Made by a program: the position numbers and the translations under genes. A stretch of DNA of 30,000 nt from Symbiodinium natans (taxonomy: Eukaryota > Sar > Dinophyceae > Suessiales > Symbiodiniaceae), in NCBI GenBank assembly GCA_905221605.1, contig CAJNDS010002246.1:750001-780000 (forward strand), in the 5' to 3' direction. A model generated the notes under the pieces. The model did no database searches and was not told the origin of the DNA. It saw only the letters and a program-made list of their open reading frames with translations. This document shows, one piece after another, positions 15,027 through 22,574 of the stretch. How positions within the stretch are numbered: the first letter of the stretch is position 1; each line of letters starts with the position of its first letter.

Positions 15027-16508
15027 TCAGGCTGGAGGGTCTGCTAGCCTCCTCAGCTGATCTTGTACGACACTGCTGCCACCACACTGCTCAGCATTGC
15101 CCCAGGTCACCACAGATCCGTCGGCCCGGATCGCAGCAAACGCCCCGTCAGAAGCTTGCACTTGCTGCACGTCCTTGAGCTGATCTCGTACAGCACTGCT
15201 GTCGCCTCCGTATTCAGCATCGCCCCAGGTCACCACAGATCCGTCAGCCCGAATCGCAGCAAACGCCCCGTCAGAAGCTTGCACCTCCTGAACATTTTTG
15301 AGCTGCTCTTGTACGGCACTGCTGTCGCCTCCGAATGCAGCATCGCCCCAGGTCACCACAGATCCGTCAGCCCGGATCGCAGCAAACGCCGCGGAAGAAG
15401 CTTGCACCTGCTGCACGTTCTTGAGCTGCTCTTGTACATCACTGCTGTCGCCTCCGTATGCAGCATCGCCCCAAGTCACAACAGATCCGTCAGCCCCGAT
15501 CGCAGCAAACGCCGCGCTAGACTTTTGCACTTGCTGCACGTTCTTGAGCTGATCTTGTACGGCACCGCTATTGCCACCATAGCCAGAATCGCCCCAGGTC
15601 ACCACAGATCCGTCAGCCCGGATCGCAGCAAACGCCCCGTAAGAAGCTTGCACCTCGTGCACGTTCTTGAGCTGATCTTGTACGGCACTGCTGTTGCCAC
15701 CACGGTTAGCATGGCCCCAGGTCACCACAGATCCATCAGCCCGGATCGCAGCAAACGCCCTGTCAGAAGCTTGCACTTGCTGCACGTTCTTGAGCTGGCC
15801 TCGTACAGCACTGCTGTCGCCTCCGTATTCAGCATCGCCCCAGGTCACCACAGATCCGTCAGCCCGGATCGCAATAAACGCCCCGTCAGAAGCTTGCACC
15901 TGCTGCACGTTTTTGAGCTGCTCTTGTACGGCACTGCTGTCGCCTCCGAATGCAGCATCGCCCCAGGTCACCACAGATCCGTCAGCCCGGATCGCAGCAA
16001 ACGCCCCGTCAGAAGCTTGCACCTGCTGCACGTTCTTGAGCTGATCTTCTACGGCACTGCTGTTGCCGCCATGGCCAGCATCACCCCAGGTCACCACCGA
16101 CCCATCAGCCCGGATCGCAGCAAACGCCGAGTCAGAAGCTTGCACCTGCTGCACGTTCTTGAGCTGCTCTTGCACGGCACTGCTGTCGCCGCCGTTTTCA
16201 GCATCGCCCCAGGTCACCACGCATCCATCACCGAGGCGACCAGCAAAGGCGGCTTCTATACCACTCGCTTTTGTAGCCAAAAGGCGAGTCTGTCCAACAT
16301 GCAAGGTCAGCACGTCATTGTCTCGTAAGCGTGCTCGCTTGACTGCACCTTCGGCCAGCGTATCTCCAGAGATTGTCAGCAGCCTTCCCTTGCCAACTCT
16401 TAGAGCGCCCTGGGCTCTTTCGCACAAGCTGGTGACAGGCTCTTCTGGCTCCGTTGCTAAAGTCACGCTCGCGCCACTCAGGAGGTGCACATGGACTGAA
16501 ATGGACAT
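15027..16508 (-). CDS. ubiquitin-like/RCC1-BLIP-II-type repeat protein, copy 1
   Basis: A complete 493-codon intronless ORF. Residues 1-75 resemble a beta-grasp (ubiquitin-like) domain: MSISVHVHLLSGASVTLATE, then GKGRLLTISGDTLAEG, then LRDNDVLTLHV. From residue 97 there are nine consecutive 41-residue repeats (97-465) and a 28-residue partial tenth ending RRLADPPA. The repeat consensus is VVTWGDAxxGGDSSAVxxQL then KNVQQVQASxxAFAAIRADGS, with invariant Trp and Gly as in RCC1/BLIP-II beta-propeller blades. Nine full blades exceed the usual seven, so either a larger solenoid-like assembly or two interlocked propellers is possible. The start is chosen because the ubiquitin-like domain begins there and a CTTTAG acceptor-like site lies 12 nt upstream. 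It is probably a cytosolic or nuclear interaction protein. No catalytic domain is seen and the role is unknown. It is the close tandem paralogue of 17768-19249. I know similar arrays as very abundant in Symbiodiniaceae. Confidence 0.85.
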   Translation of the reverse strand: MSISVHVHLLSGASVTLATEPEEPVTSLCERAQGALRVGKGRLLTISGDTLAEGAVKRARLRDNDVLTLHVGQTRLLATKASGIEAAFAGRLGDGCVVTWGDAENGGDSSAVQEQLKNVQQVQASDSAFAAIRADGSVVTWGDAGHGGNSSAVEDQLKNVQQVQASDGAFAAIRADGSVVTWGDAAFGGDSSAVQEQLKNVQQVQASDGAFIAIRADGSVVTWGDAEYGGDSSAVRGQLKNVQQVQASDRAFAAIRADGSVVTWGHANRGGNSSAVQDQLKNVHEVQASYGAFAAIRADGSVVTWGDSGYGGNSGAVQDQLKNVQQVQKSSAAFAAIGADGSVVTWGDAAYGGDSSDVQEQLKNVQQVQASSAAFAAIRADGSVVTWGDAAFGGDSSAVQEQLKNVQEVQASDGAFAAIRADGSVVTWGDAEYGGDSSAVRDQLKDVQQVQASDGAFAAIRADGSVVTWGNAEQCGGSSVVQDQLRRLADPPA

Positions 16509-16700
16509 GCTGCCTTCTCTCTAAAGGAGGGATCCAAAGCAGTGACCCTAAGAGTAAATAGGGCCATTTTGCGGCCTGCTTAGGAGAAAACAAAGTGTAT
16601 ACACGGAGGGAACCGTAGAAGGGACCCTAATGGTAAAACAGGGGCCACTTTGGGCTACTTAGGCAAAAGGGTAGTAGGATTGAGGGTCTCCTAAGGGCGC
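16509..16700 (-). promoter_or_regulatory. 5' flank of RCC1-like gene 1 with acceptor-like site
   Basis: Reading the minus strand towards the ATG, a pyrimidine-rich run (TTTGGATCCCTCCTTTAG) ends in AG at 16521, leaving a 12-nt leader. That fits a spliced-leader trans-splice or cis-splice acceptor. The flank has two related halves about 79 bp apart, each with GACCCTAA, GGTAAA-type, GGGGCCA, TTTG and CTTAGG words (from 16543 and 16622). The same layout precedes gene 2. The function of the repeated halves is unknown. Confidence 0.45.
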
Positions 16701-16703
16701 AGT

Positions 16704-16750
16704 AACCCTAAACCCTAAACCCCAAACCCTATATAAACCCTAAACCCTAT
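16704..16750 (-). repeat. short CCCTAAA array
   Basis: About five units including a CCCTATATAAA interruption. The counterpart in the other duplicate is 19460-19505. Confidence 0.85.
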
Positions 16751-16815
16751 GTGGCCGAAACCAGAGGCGGGAACTCTCGACCCACCCGAAACCAAGGCTT
16801 GATGCTCATGATGTT

Positions 16816-16947
16816 GGTTTAGGGTTTAGGGTTTAGGGTTTAGGGCTTAGGGTTTAGGGTTTAGGGTTTAGGGTTTAGGGTTTAGGGTGTAGGGCTTAGG
16901 GTGTAGGGTGTAGGGTTTAGGGTTTAGGGTGTAGGTTTTAGGGTGCT
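16816..16947 (+). repeat. TTTAGGG array present in only one duplicate
   Basis: About 18 units with TGTAGGG and CTTAGGG variants. The flanking words GACCCACCCGAAA (left) and GCTCAGGATGCGG (right) are both found in the other duplicate (19520-19570), where they are separated by about 30 bp with no array. Confidence 0.9.
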
Positions 16948-16999
16948 CAGGATGCGGTTCTCGCTGTGCCCCATGAGAAATGGGGGGGGGAAGTGTCTG

Positions 17000-17090
17000 T
17001 GTTTAGGGTTTCGGGTTTAGGGTTGAGGGTTTAGGGTTTAGGGTTTAGGGTTGAGGGTTTAGGGTTGATTGAGGGTCGAGGGTTGAGGCT

Positions 17091-17122
<32 letters not shown>

Positions 17123-17164
17123 GGTTTAGGGTTGATTGAGGGTCGAGGGTTGAGGGTTTCGGCT

Positions 17165-17245
<81 letters not shown>

Positions 17246-17290
17246 GGTTTTGGGTTTTGGGTTTTGGGTTTAGGGTTTAGGATTTAGTGA
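17000..17290 (+). repeat. TTGAGGG-dominated array
   Basis: Mixed TTTAGGG/TTGAGGG, then a long run of TTGAGGG (17077-17247) that includes a repeated higher-order GATTGAGGGTCGAGGG word. It finishes with TTTTGGG and TTTAGGG. Confidence 0.92.
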
Positions 17291-17292
17291 TA

Positions 17293-17425
17293 TCTCGAGA
17301 AAAAAGGGGACCCCTCATTTAGACTTTAGACACCCAAATAGTAGGATCCTTTTATAGCACGGACCCTAGCAAAATACCCCCCAAACAAGGTAAAGGACCA
17401 TATTAGGGACCACGAAACTACCCCG
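17293..17425 (-). repeat. dispersed GGTCCCT-family repeat
   Basis: It contains GGGACCCC, AGTAGGATCC, TACCCCCCAAA and ATATTAGGGACCACGAAACT in the same order as 1834-1922, plus the outer end shared (reverse complement) with 12678. The longest copy in the window. Non-coding. Confidence 0.55.
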
Positions 17426-17436
17426 TTCGACTCGAG

Positions 17437-17700
17437 GTTGAGGGTTGAGGGTTAAGGTTTTTAGGGTTTAGGGTTTAGCGTTTAGGGTTTGGGGTTTCGG
17501 GGTTAGGGTTTATGGTTTAGGGTTGAGGGTTGAGGGTTGAGGGTTTAGGGTTTAGGGTTTAGGGTTTAGGGTTTTAAGGGTTTAGGGTTTAGGGTTGAGG
17601 GTTGAGGGTTGAGGGTTTAGGGTTTAGGGTTTAGGGTTTAGGGTTTAGGGTTTAGGGTTTAGGGTTTAGGGTTTAGGGGTTTAGGGTTTAGGGTTTAGGG
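17437..17700 (+). repeat. TTTAGGG/TTGAGGG array
   Basis: Alternating small blocks of TTGAGGG and TTTAGGG, ending with about 15 TTTAGGG units that run directly into the right duplicate at 17704. Confidence 0.92.
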
Positions 17701-17767
17701 ACTGGTTTTCCCTCTGGGGCCGGTTTCGGTATCCTGACAAACCTCCGATAAGTCTGAACCATTACGT

Positions 17768-19249
17768 TCAGGCTGGAGGGTCTGCTAGCCTCCTCAGCTG
17801 ATCTTGTACGACACTGCTGCCGCCACACTGTTCAGCATTCCCCCAGGTCACCACAGATCCGTCAGCCCGGATCGCAGCAAACGCCCCGTCAGAAGCTTGC
17901 ACTTGCTGCACGTCCTTGAGCTGATCTCGTACAGCACTGCTGTCGCCGCCGTATTCAGCATTGCCCCAGGTCACCACAGATCCATCAGCCCGGATCGCAG
18001 CAAATGCCCCATCAGAAGCGTGCACCTCCTGCACGTTCTTGAGCTGCTCTTGTACGGCACTGCTGTCGCCTCCGAATGCAGCATCGCCCCAGGTCACCAC
18101 AGATCCGTCAGCCCGGATCGCAGCAAACGCCCAGTGAGAAGCTTGCACCTCCAGCACGTTCTTGAGCTGATCTTGTACGGCACTGCTGTCGCCACCGGCA
18201 TCAGCATCGCCCCAGGTCACCACAGATCCGTCAGCCCCGATAGCAGCAAACGCCACGTAAGAAGCTTGCACCTGCTGCACGTTCTTGAGCTGATCTTCTA
18301 CGGCACTGCTGTTGCCTCCACGGAGATCATCGCCCCAGGTCACCACAGATCCATCAGCCCGGATCGCAGCAAACGCCCCGTCAGAAGCTTGCACCTGCTG
18401 CACGTTCTTGAGCTGATCTTGTACGGCACTGCTGTCGCCTCCGTATGCAGCGTCACCCCAGGTCACCACAGATCCGTCAGCCCCGATCGCAGCAAACGCC
18501 ACGTCACAAGCTTGCACCTGCTGCACGTTCTTGAGCTGTTCTTGTATGGCACTGCTGTCGCCTCCGTATGCAGCATCGCCCCAGGTCACCACGGATCCGT
18601 CAGCCCGGATCGCGGCAAATGCCGCGTAAGAAGCTTGCACTTGCTGCACGTTTTTGAGCTGATCTTGTACGGCACTGCTGTCGCCACCGGCATCAGCATC
18701 GCCCCAGGTCACCACAGATCCGTCAGCCCGGATCGCAGCAAACGCCGCGCTAGAATTTTGCACTTGCTGCACGTGTTTGAGCTGATCTTGTACGGCACTG
18801 CTATTGCCACCATAGCCAGAATCGCCCCAGGTCACCACCGACCCATCAGCCCGGATCGCAGCAAACGCCCCGTCAGAGGCTTGCACCTGCTGCACGTTCT
18901 TGAGCTGCTCGTGTACGGCACTGCTGTCGCCTCCGTATGCAGCATCGCCCCAGGTCACCACACATCCATCACCGAGGCGACCAGCAAAGGCAGCTGCCAT
19001 ACCGTTTGATTTTGAAGCCAAAAGGCGAGTCTGTCCAACATGCAAGGTCAGCACGTCATTGTCTCGTAAGCGTGCTCGCTTGACTGCACCTTCGGCCAGC
19101 GTATCTCCAGAGACCGTCAGCAGCCTTCCCTTGCCAACTCTTAGAGCGCCCTGGGCTCTTTGGCACAAGCTGGTGACAGACTCTTCTGGCTCCGTTGCTA
19201 GAGTCACGCTCGCGCCACTCAGGAGGTGCACATGGACTGAAATGGACAT
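17768..19249 (-). CDS. ubiquitin-like/RCC1-BLIP-II-type repeat protein, copy 2
   Basis: 493 codons, the same length and architecture as the gene at 15027-16508: beta-grasp-like N domain (1-75), nine 41-residue VVTWGD blades (97-465) and an identical partial tenth ending RRLADPPA. The N domains differ at about ten positions (for example EEP to EES, TISG to TVSG). Blades 8-10 correspond one-to-one between the copies. Blades 1-7 do not: blade 2 here (DSGYGGNSSAV and QNSSAAF) is closest to blade 6 of copy 1. Blades 3 and 7 share ADAGG. So internal blades have been shuffled while blade number was kept. There are no stops or frameshifts and both copies appear functional. Paralogue-specific function is unknown. 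Confidence 0.85.
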   Translation of the reverse strand: MSISVHVHLLSGASVTLATEPEESVTSLCQRAQGALRVGKGRLLTVSGDTLAEGAVKRARLRDNDVLTLHVGQTRLLASKSNGMAAAFAGRLGDGCVVTWGDAAYGGDSSAVHEQLKNVQQVQASDGAFAAIRADGSVVTWGDSGYGGNSSAVQDQLKHVQQVQNSSAAFAAIRADGSVVTWGDADAGGDSSAVQDQLKNVQQVQASYAAFAAIRADGSVVTWGDAAYGGDSSAIQEQLKNVQQVQACDVAFAAIGADGSVVTWGDAAYGGDSSAVQDQLKNVQQVQASDGAFAAIRADGSVVTWGDDLRGGNSSAVEDQLKNVQQVQASYVAFAAIGADGSVVTWGDADAGGDSSAVQDQLKNVLEVQASHWAFAAIRADGSVVTWGDAAFGGDSSAVQEQLKNVQEVHASDGAFAAIRADGSVVTWGNAEYGGDSSAVRDQLKDVQQVQASDGAFAAIRADGSVVTWGNAEQCGGSSVVQDQLRRLADPPA

Positions 19250-19460
19250 GGCGCCTTCTCTCTAAAGATGCCTTCTCTCTAAAGGAGGGAACCAAAGCAG
19301 TGACCCCAATGGTAAAATGGGGCCATTTTGTGGCCTGCTTAGGAGAAACAAAGGGTATATAAGGAGGGAAACGTAGAAGGGACGCTAATGGTAAAATAGG
19401 GCCACTTTGGGGCTACTTAGGCAAAAGGGCAGTAGGATTGAGGGTCTCCTAAGGGTGCAG
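19250..19460 (-). promoter_or_regulatory. 5' flank of RCC1-like gene 2 with doubled acceptor-like site
   Basis: Same two-half flank as gene 1, but a 17-bp segment (19253-19269, GCCTTCTCTCTAAAGAT on plus) is tandemly repeated at 19270-19284. This gives two CTTTAG acceptor-like sites 12 and 29 nt before the ATG. The upstream site keeps the stronger pyrimidine tract. Confidence 0.45.
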
Positions 19461-19505
19461 TAACCCTAAACCCTAAACCCTAAACCCTTAACCCTAAACC
19501 CTAAT
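19460..19505 (-). repeat. CCCTAAA array
   Basis: About six units, equivalent to 16704-16750. Confidence 0.9.
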
Positions 19506-19584
19506 TCGGGAAGTTTGGACCCACCCGAAAGTAAGGCTGCGAGGTGAACAGAGCCATGCTCAGGGTGCGGCTCTAAGTGTCTGT

Positions 19585-19742
19585 GTTTAGGGTTTAGGGT
19601 TTAGGTTTTAGGGTTTAGGGTTTAGGGTTGAGGGTTTAGGGTTGAGGGTTGAGGGTTGAGGGTTTAGGCTTGAGGCTTGAGGGTTGAGGGTTTAGGGTTC
19701 AGGGTTGAGGGTTGAGGGTTCAGGGTTCAGGGTTGAGGGTTA
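19585..19742 (+). repeat. TTTAGGG/TTGAGGG/TTCAGGG array
   Basis: Right-hand counterpart of 17000-17290, shorter and with TTCAGGG variants not seen in the other copy. Confidence 0.9.
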
Positions 19743-19896
19743 CATCGACATCCCAAGATCTGTGACTTAGAGAGGGGCCCAGACTTGGCTCCTCGAATGT
19801 GAGCCTTTGAAACCGCGGCTCTCCGTGCTTCAAAGCTCAGGAAGCCTTGTGTAAGCCTTAAGAAGGGTCCCCACCTGGTGACCCCGCAGCTACCCT
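19743..19896 (-). other. exon-like fragment, about 50 codons
   Basis: The minus frame is open over the whole island: VTRWGPFLRLTQGFLSFEAR, then RAAVSKAHIRGAKSGPLSKS, then QILGCRCN. It is basic and protein-like without an ATG in the expected position. One of the longest uninterrupted islands in the right half. Family unknown. Confidence 0.45.
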
Positions 19897-19980
19897 AAAC
19901 CCTAAACCCTAAACCCTAAACCCTAAATCCTAAATCCTAAACCCTAAACCCTAAACCCTAAACCCTAAACCCTAAACCCT
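19893..19980 (-). repeat. CCCTAAA array
   Basis: About 12 units with two CCCTAAAT-type variants. Confidence 0.95.
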
Positions 19981-19992
19981 TGCCTGAGAACA

Positions 19993-20061
19993 CTAGAACC
20001 TCGAATGGTGCTCGATGTTTTTCTCTGTCCTCCCTGACAAGATCTGAACCCCTGTGCCCAT
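19993..20061 (-). other. small exon-like fragment
   Basis: Minus frame ATG (20061) to TAG (19993-19995) reads MGTGVQILSGRTEKNIEHHS and then RF. CTGCAG precedes the ATG and could be an acceptor. Short, so weak. Confidence 0.3.
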
Positions 20062-20067
20062 CCTGCA

Positions 20068-20336
20068 GGGTTTAGGGTTGAGGGCTTAAGGTTTAGTTAG
20101 GGTTTAGGGTTTGGGGTTTAGGGTTTTGGGTTTTGGGTTTTGGGTTTTGGGTTTTGGGTTTTGGGTTTTGGGTTTTGGGTTTTGGGCCTAGGTGTTTAGG
20201 GTTGGTTTCGGGTTTAGGGTTCATGGGGGTAGGGGGTCATGGAGCCCTTGACCCCAACAACCCTGAACCCGAAACCTTAACCCCAAACCCAAACCCCAAA
20301 CCCCAAACCCTAAACCCGAAACCCTAACCCCCCACT
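20068..20336 (+). repeat. TTTAGGG, TTTTGGG block, then inverted CCCCAAA/CCCTAAA
   Basis: About nine TTTTGGG units (20122-20187) followed by a decayed stretch, then CCCCAAA/CCCTAAA in the opposite orientation (20265-20335). The whole frame stays open but is repeat translation. Confidence 0.85.
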
Positions 20337-20455
20337 TTACCCGAGTACCCCAGCATCCCCGGCCTGACTAGGACCAGCATCCTCGAGCCACTGCGTCTCG
20401 ATGCTCTCGCGGAGACGGCGGTTGCGCAGCGACAGCGTTACCTTCAAGGGAGCTG
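20337..20455 (-). other. exon-like C-terminal fragment
   Basis: The minus frame runs from the array edge to its own TAA (20337-20339): APLKVTLSLRNRRLRESIET, then QWLEDAGPSQAGDAGVLG. High third-position GC and a normal soluble composition make it among the best coding islands. Plausibly the last exon of a gene whose upstream part is not here. Confidence 0.5.
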
Positions 20456-20585
20456 TTTAGGGTTTAGGGTTTAGGGTTTAGGGTTTAGGGTTTAGGGTTT
20501 AGGGTTTAGGGTTTAGGGTTTAGGGTTTAGGGTTTAGGGTTTGGGGTTTGGGGTTTAGGGTTTGGGGTTTAGGGTTTGGGGTTTG
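20456..20585 (+). repeat. TTTAGGG/TTTGGGG array
   Basis: About 12 exact TTTAGGG units, then alternating TTTGGGG and TTTAGGG. The spacer 20586-20672 has GGTCCCT-family-like words but no gene. Confidence 0.95.
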
Positions 20586-20672
20586 GCCCCTGAGGCTTGA
20601 CCTCTAAGAGCTTCCCTTAATGCACTCCCAATATGGCCCCTGCATTCCCTTACTGTAGGGGATCTCCAAAAA

Positions 20673-21035
20673 GGGTTTAGGGTTTAGGGTTTAGGGTTTG
20701 GGGTTTAGGGTTTAGGGTTCAGGGTTCAGGGTTCAGGGTTCAGGGTTTAGGGTTTAGGGTTTAGGGTTTAGGGTTTAGGGTTTAGGGTTTAGGGTTTAGG
20801 GTTTAGGGTTTAGGGTTTAGGGTTTAGGGTTTAGGGTTTAGGGTTTAGGGTTTAGGGTTTAGGGTTTAGGGTTTAGGGTTTAGGGTTTAGGGTTTAAACC
20901 CTTAGGGTTTAGGGTTAGGGTTAGGGTTTAGGGTTTAGTTTTTAGGGTTTGGGGTTTGGGGTTTGGGGTTTGGGGTTTGGGGTTTGGGGTTTGGGGTTTG
21001 GGGTTTGGGGTTTGGGGTTTGGGGTTTGGGGTTTA
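20673..21035 (+). repeat. longest array: TTTAGGG then TTTGGGG block
   Basis: TTTAGGG with four TTCAGGG (20717-20742), about 20 exact TTTAGGG units, a single inverted AAACCC unit inside GGGTTTAAACCC (20890-20901), then about 12 tandem TTTGGGG units (20947-21033). Confidence 0.97.
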
Positions 21036-21148
21036 GGGGGTCCCCAAGCCCAAGGGTACAACCTTAAAGGGTCCGAGGTAGAGTCCCATCATACCTTGGA
21101 GGCAAGGCTCGAAACCCCCTGGAACCCTAAAACCCTAGAACCTGAAGC

Positions 21149-21274
21149 TTAGGGTTTAGGGTTTAGGGTTTAGGGTTTAGGGTTTAGGGTTTAGGGTTTA
21201 GGGTTTAGGGGTTTAGGGTTTAGGGTTTAGGGTTTAGGGTTTAGGGTTTAGGGTTTAGGGTTTAGGGTTTAGGG
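21149..21274 (+). repeat. TTTAGGG array meeting an inverted unit
   Basis: About 17 units ending at 21274, where the sequence flips directly to AAACCCTAGAACCCC. No intervening island. Confidence 0.95.
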
Positions 21275-21409
21275 AAACCCTAGAACCCCAAAAGCTTTAG
21301 AGTCCTAAAGCCCTAAACCCTAAAGCAAAGAAACCCTCAGACCCTAACACCCTAGCTCCAATTCTGGATTACAGACTCTGCCAGCCCTCTGGCTGGGTAA
21401 TCTAGACCA

Positions 21410-21575
21410 TGTAGGGTTTAGGATTTGGGGTTTAGGGTTGAGGGTTGAGGGTTGAGGGTTGAGGATTGAGGGTTTAGGGTTTAGGGTTTAGGGTTTAGGG
21501 TTTAGGGTTTAGGGTTTAGGGTTTAGGGTTTAGGGTTTAGGGTTTAGGGTTTAGGGTTTAGGCTTTACGGTTCAT
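21410..21575 (+). repeat. TTGAGGG then TTTAGGG array
   Basis: Five TTGAGGG-type units, then about 14 TTTAGGG. Confidence 0.95.
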
Positions 21576-21611
21576 ACACGATGGCGCAAGCCCAAGAACA
21601 AACCCTACAAC

Positions 21612-21714
21612 TTGGGATGCTCTCCCCTATGCTCACAGTCCTTCATAAGGATTATCGTAGGGGGTTACGATCATCCCTACTAAGGACTGTTAGGTAGAAG
21701 GCGGATCATCCCAA
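21612..21714. mobile_element. MITE-like element, family B copy 1 (8-bp TSD)
   Basis: 103 bp bounded by TTGGGATG and CATCCCAA. The arms are imperfect inverted repeats of about 45 bp (both contain ACAGTCCTT and GGAT-ATCG words). It is flanked by an exact 8-bp direct repeat, CCTACAAC at 21604-21611 and 21715-21722. It has no coding capacity. The related copy is at 27679-27780. An 8-bp duplication fits hAT- or P-like transposases, but the end sequence does not let me choose a superfamily. Confidence 0.75.
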
Positions 21715-21835
21715 CCTACAACGATGAACCCTTTCGTCGGCTCAATTCTTCGACCAGGCATTCGAAGCCCTGAAGCCCTAACTTCAACCCGGGGCCTTCT
21801 TACAAACCCTGTGTAAGACCCTGTCATGCCCTAAG

Positions 21836-21970
21836 CGCTAAACCCCAAACCCTAAGCCCTCAACCCCTAAGCCCTAAACCCTAAACCCTAAACCCTAAAC
21901 CCTAACCCTAAACCCTAAGCCCTAAAACCTAAGCCCTAAGCCCTAAGCCCTAAACCCTAAACCCCTAACC
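21836..21970 (-). repeat. CCCTAAA/CCCTAAG array
   Basis: About 18 units with a block of CCCTAAG variants (21910-21950). Confidence 0.92.
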
Positions 21971-22095
21971 GCGAAACCCCGAAACTCTCTTAGAAACCCG
22001 GAACAGGGCCAGGGCACTAACGAAGCTAGCCCCAGTGCCACGATCAAGGGCCACAGGACCAAATCCTTGCGAGGTTTAAGATGGTGCTCTGCGTT
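21960..22095 (-). other. exon-like fragment with a hydrophobic segment
   Basis: The minus frame reads HHLKPRKD, then LVLWPLIVALGLASLVPW, then PCSGFLREFRG. An uncharged stretch of about 18 residues after basic residues looks like a transmembrane helix. It then runs into the telomeric array. Family unknown. Confidence 0.4.
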
Positions 22096-22320
22096 TAGGG
22101 TTTAGGGTTTAGGGTTTAGGGTTTAGGGTTTAGGGTTTAGGGTTTAGGGTTTAGGGTTTGGGGTTTGGGGTTTGGGGTTTGGGGTTTGGGGTTTGGGGTT
22201 TGGGGGTTGGGGTTTGGGGTTTGGGGTTTGGGGTTTGGGGTTTGGGGTTTGGGGTTTGGGGTTTGGGGTTTGGGGTTTGGGGTTTAGGGCTTTGAGTTTA
22301 GGATCTTGGGTTTAGGGTTC
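22094..22320 (+). repeat. TTTAGGG then long TTTGGGG block
   Basis: About nine TTTAGGG followed by about 18 TTTGGGG units (22157-22284) with a single TTTGGGGG slip. The largest TTTGGGG block here. Confidence 0.97.
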
Positions 22321-22384
22321 GGGGCTTGACCCTCATGTAGAATAACACACATGTAAACCCAAAACCGCAGACCCGAAACCACTG

Positions 22385-22525
22385 TAAACCCCAAACCCTA
22401 AACCCCATGAAGCCCGTAACCCTGAACCTTAACCCTGTACAGCCTATAAAGCCGATACCCTAAACCCTAAACCCTGAACTCTAAACCCTAAACCCTAAAC
22501 CCTAAACGCTAAACCCTAAACCAAG
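22385..22525 (-). repeat. CCCTAAA array, decayed left half
   Basis: Loose units to 22455, then exact units with CGCTAAA and CTCTAAA variants. Confidence 0.85.
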
Positions 22526-22574
22526 CCACAAGCACTTGAGTGGCTCGAACCCCCGAGCTCCAGAACCACGGACA

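Larger units (their letters stand above)
14901..17250. repeat. left copy of a tandem segmental duplication
   Basis: It pairs with 17704-19742. Both copies share the 3' flank, the whole 493-codon gene, about 190 bp of 5' flank, a GACCCACCCGAAA spacer, a GTGTCTGTG word and a TTGAGGG-rich array. The gene stops are offset by 2741 bp (15027 and 17768). This copy has 66 bp (14913-14978) where the other has 4 bp, and an extra telomeric array at 16816-16947. Confidence 0.85.
17704..19742. repeat. right copy of the tandem segmental duplication
   Basis: Direct orientation relative to 14901-17250. The left breakpoint lies at or near the TTTAGGG array edge (17703/17704), where GGTTTTCCCTCT begins. The right end merges into TTGAGGG-type repeats, so the exact limit is unclear. 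Confidence 0.8.

Noticed and set aside
15063-16328. 421-codon plus-strand ORF opposite RCC1-like gene 1
   Set aside because: It is the antisense shadow of 123-bp repeats. Because the unit is a multiple of three, all frames can stay open. The minus frame has the conserved Trp/Gly pattern and a recognisable N domain.
16565-16580. GGCCATTTTGCGGCC as a relic of the dinoflagellate spliced leader
   Set aside because: It resembles the leader core only through the palindromic GCCATTTTGGC-like word, has an extra base, lacks the flanking leader bases and is in the wrong orientation relative to the gene.
17804-19009. 401-codon plus-strand ORF opposite RCC1-like gene 2
   Set aside because: Same reason as the ORF opposite gene 1.
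20133-21152. Gly-Phe-Trp and Gly-Val-Trp repeat ORFs
   Set aside because: Translation of TTTTGGG and TTTGGGG arrays.
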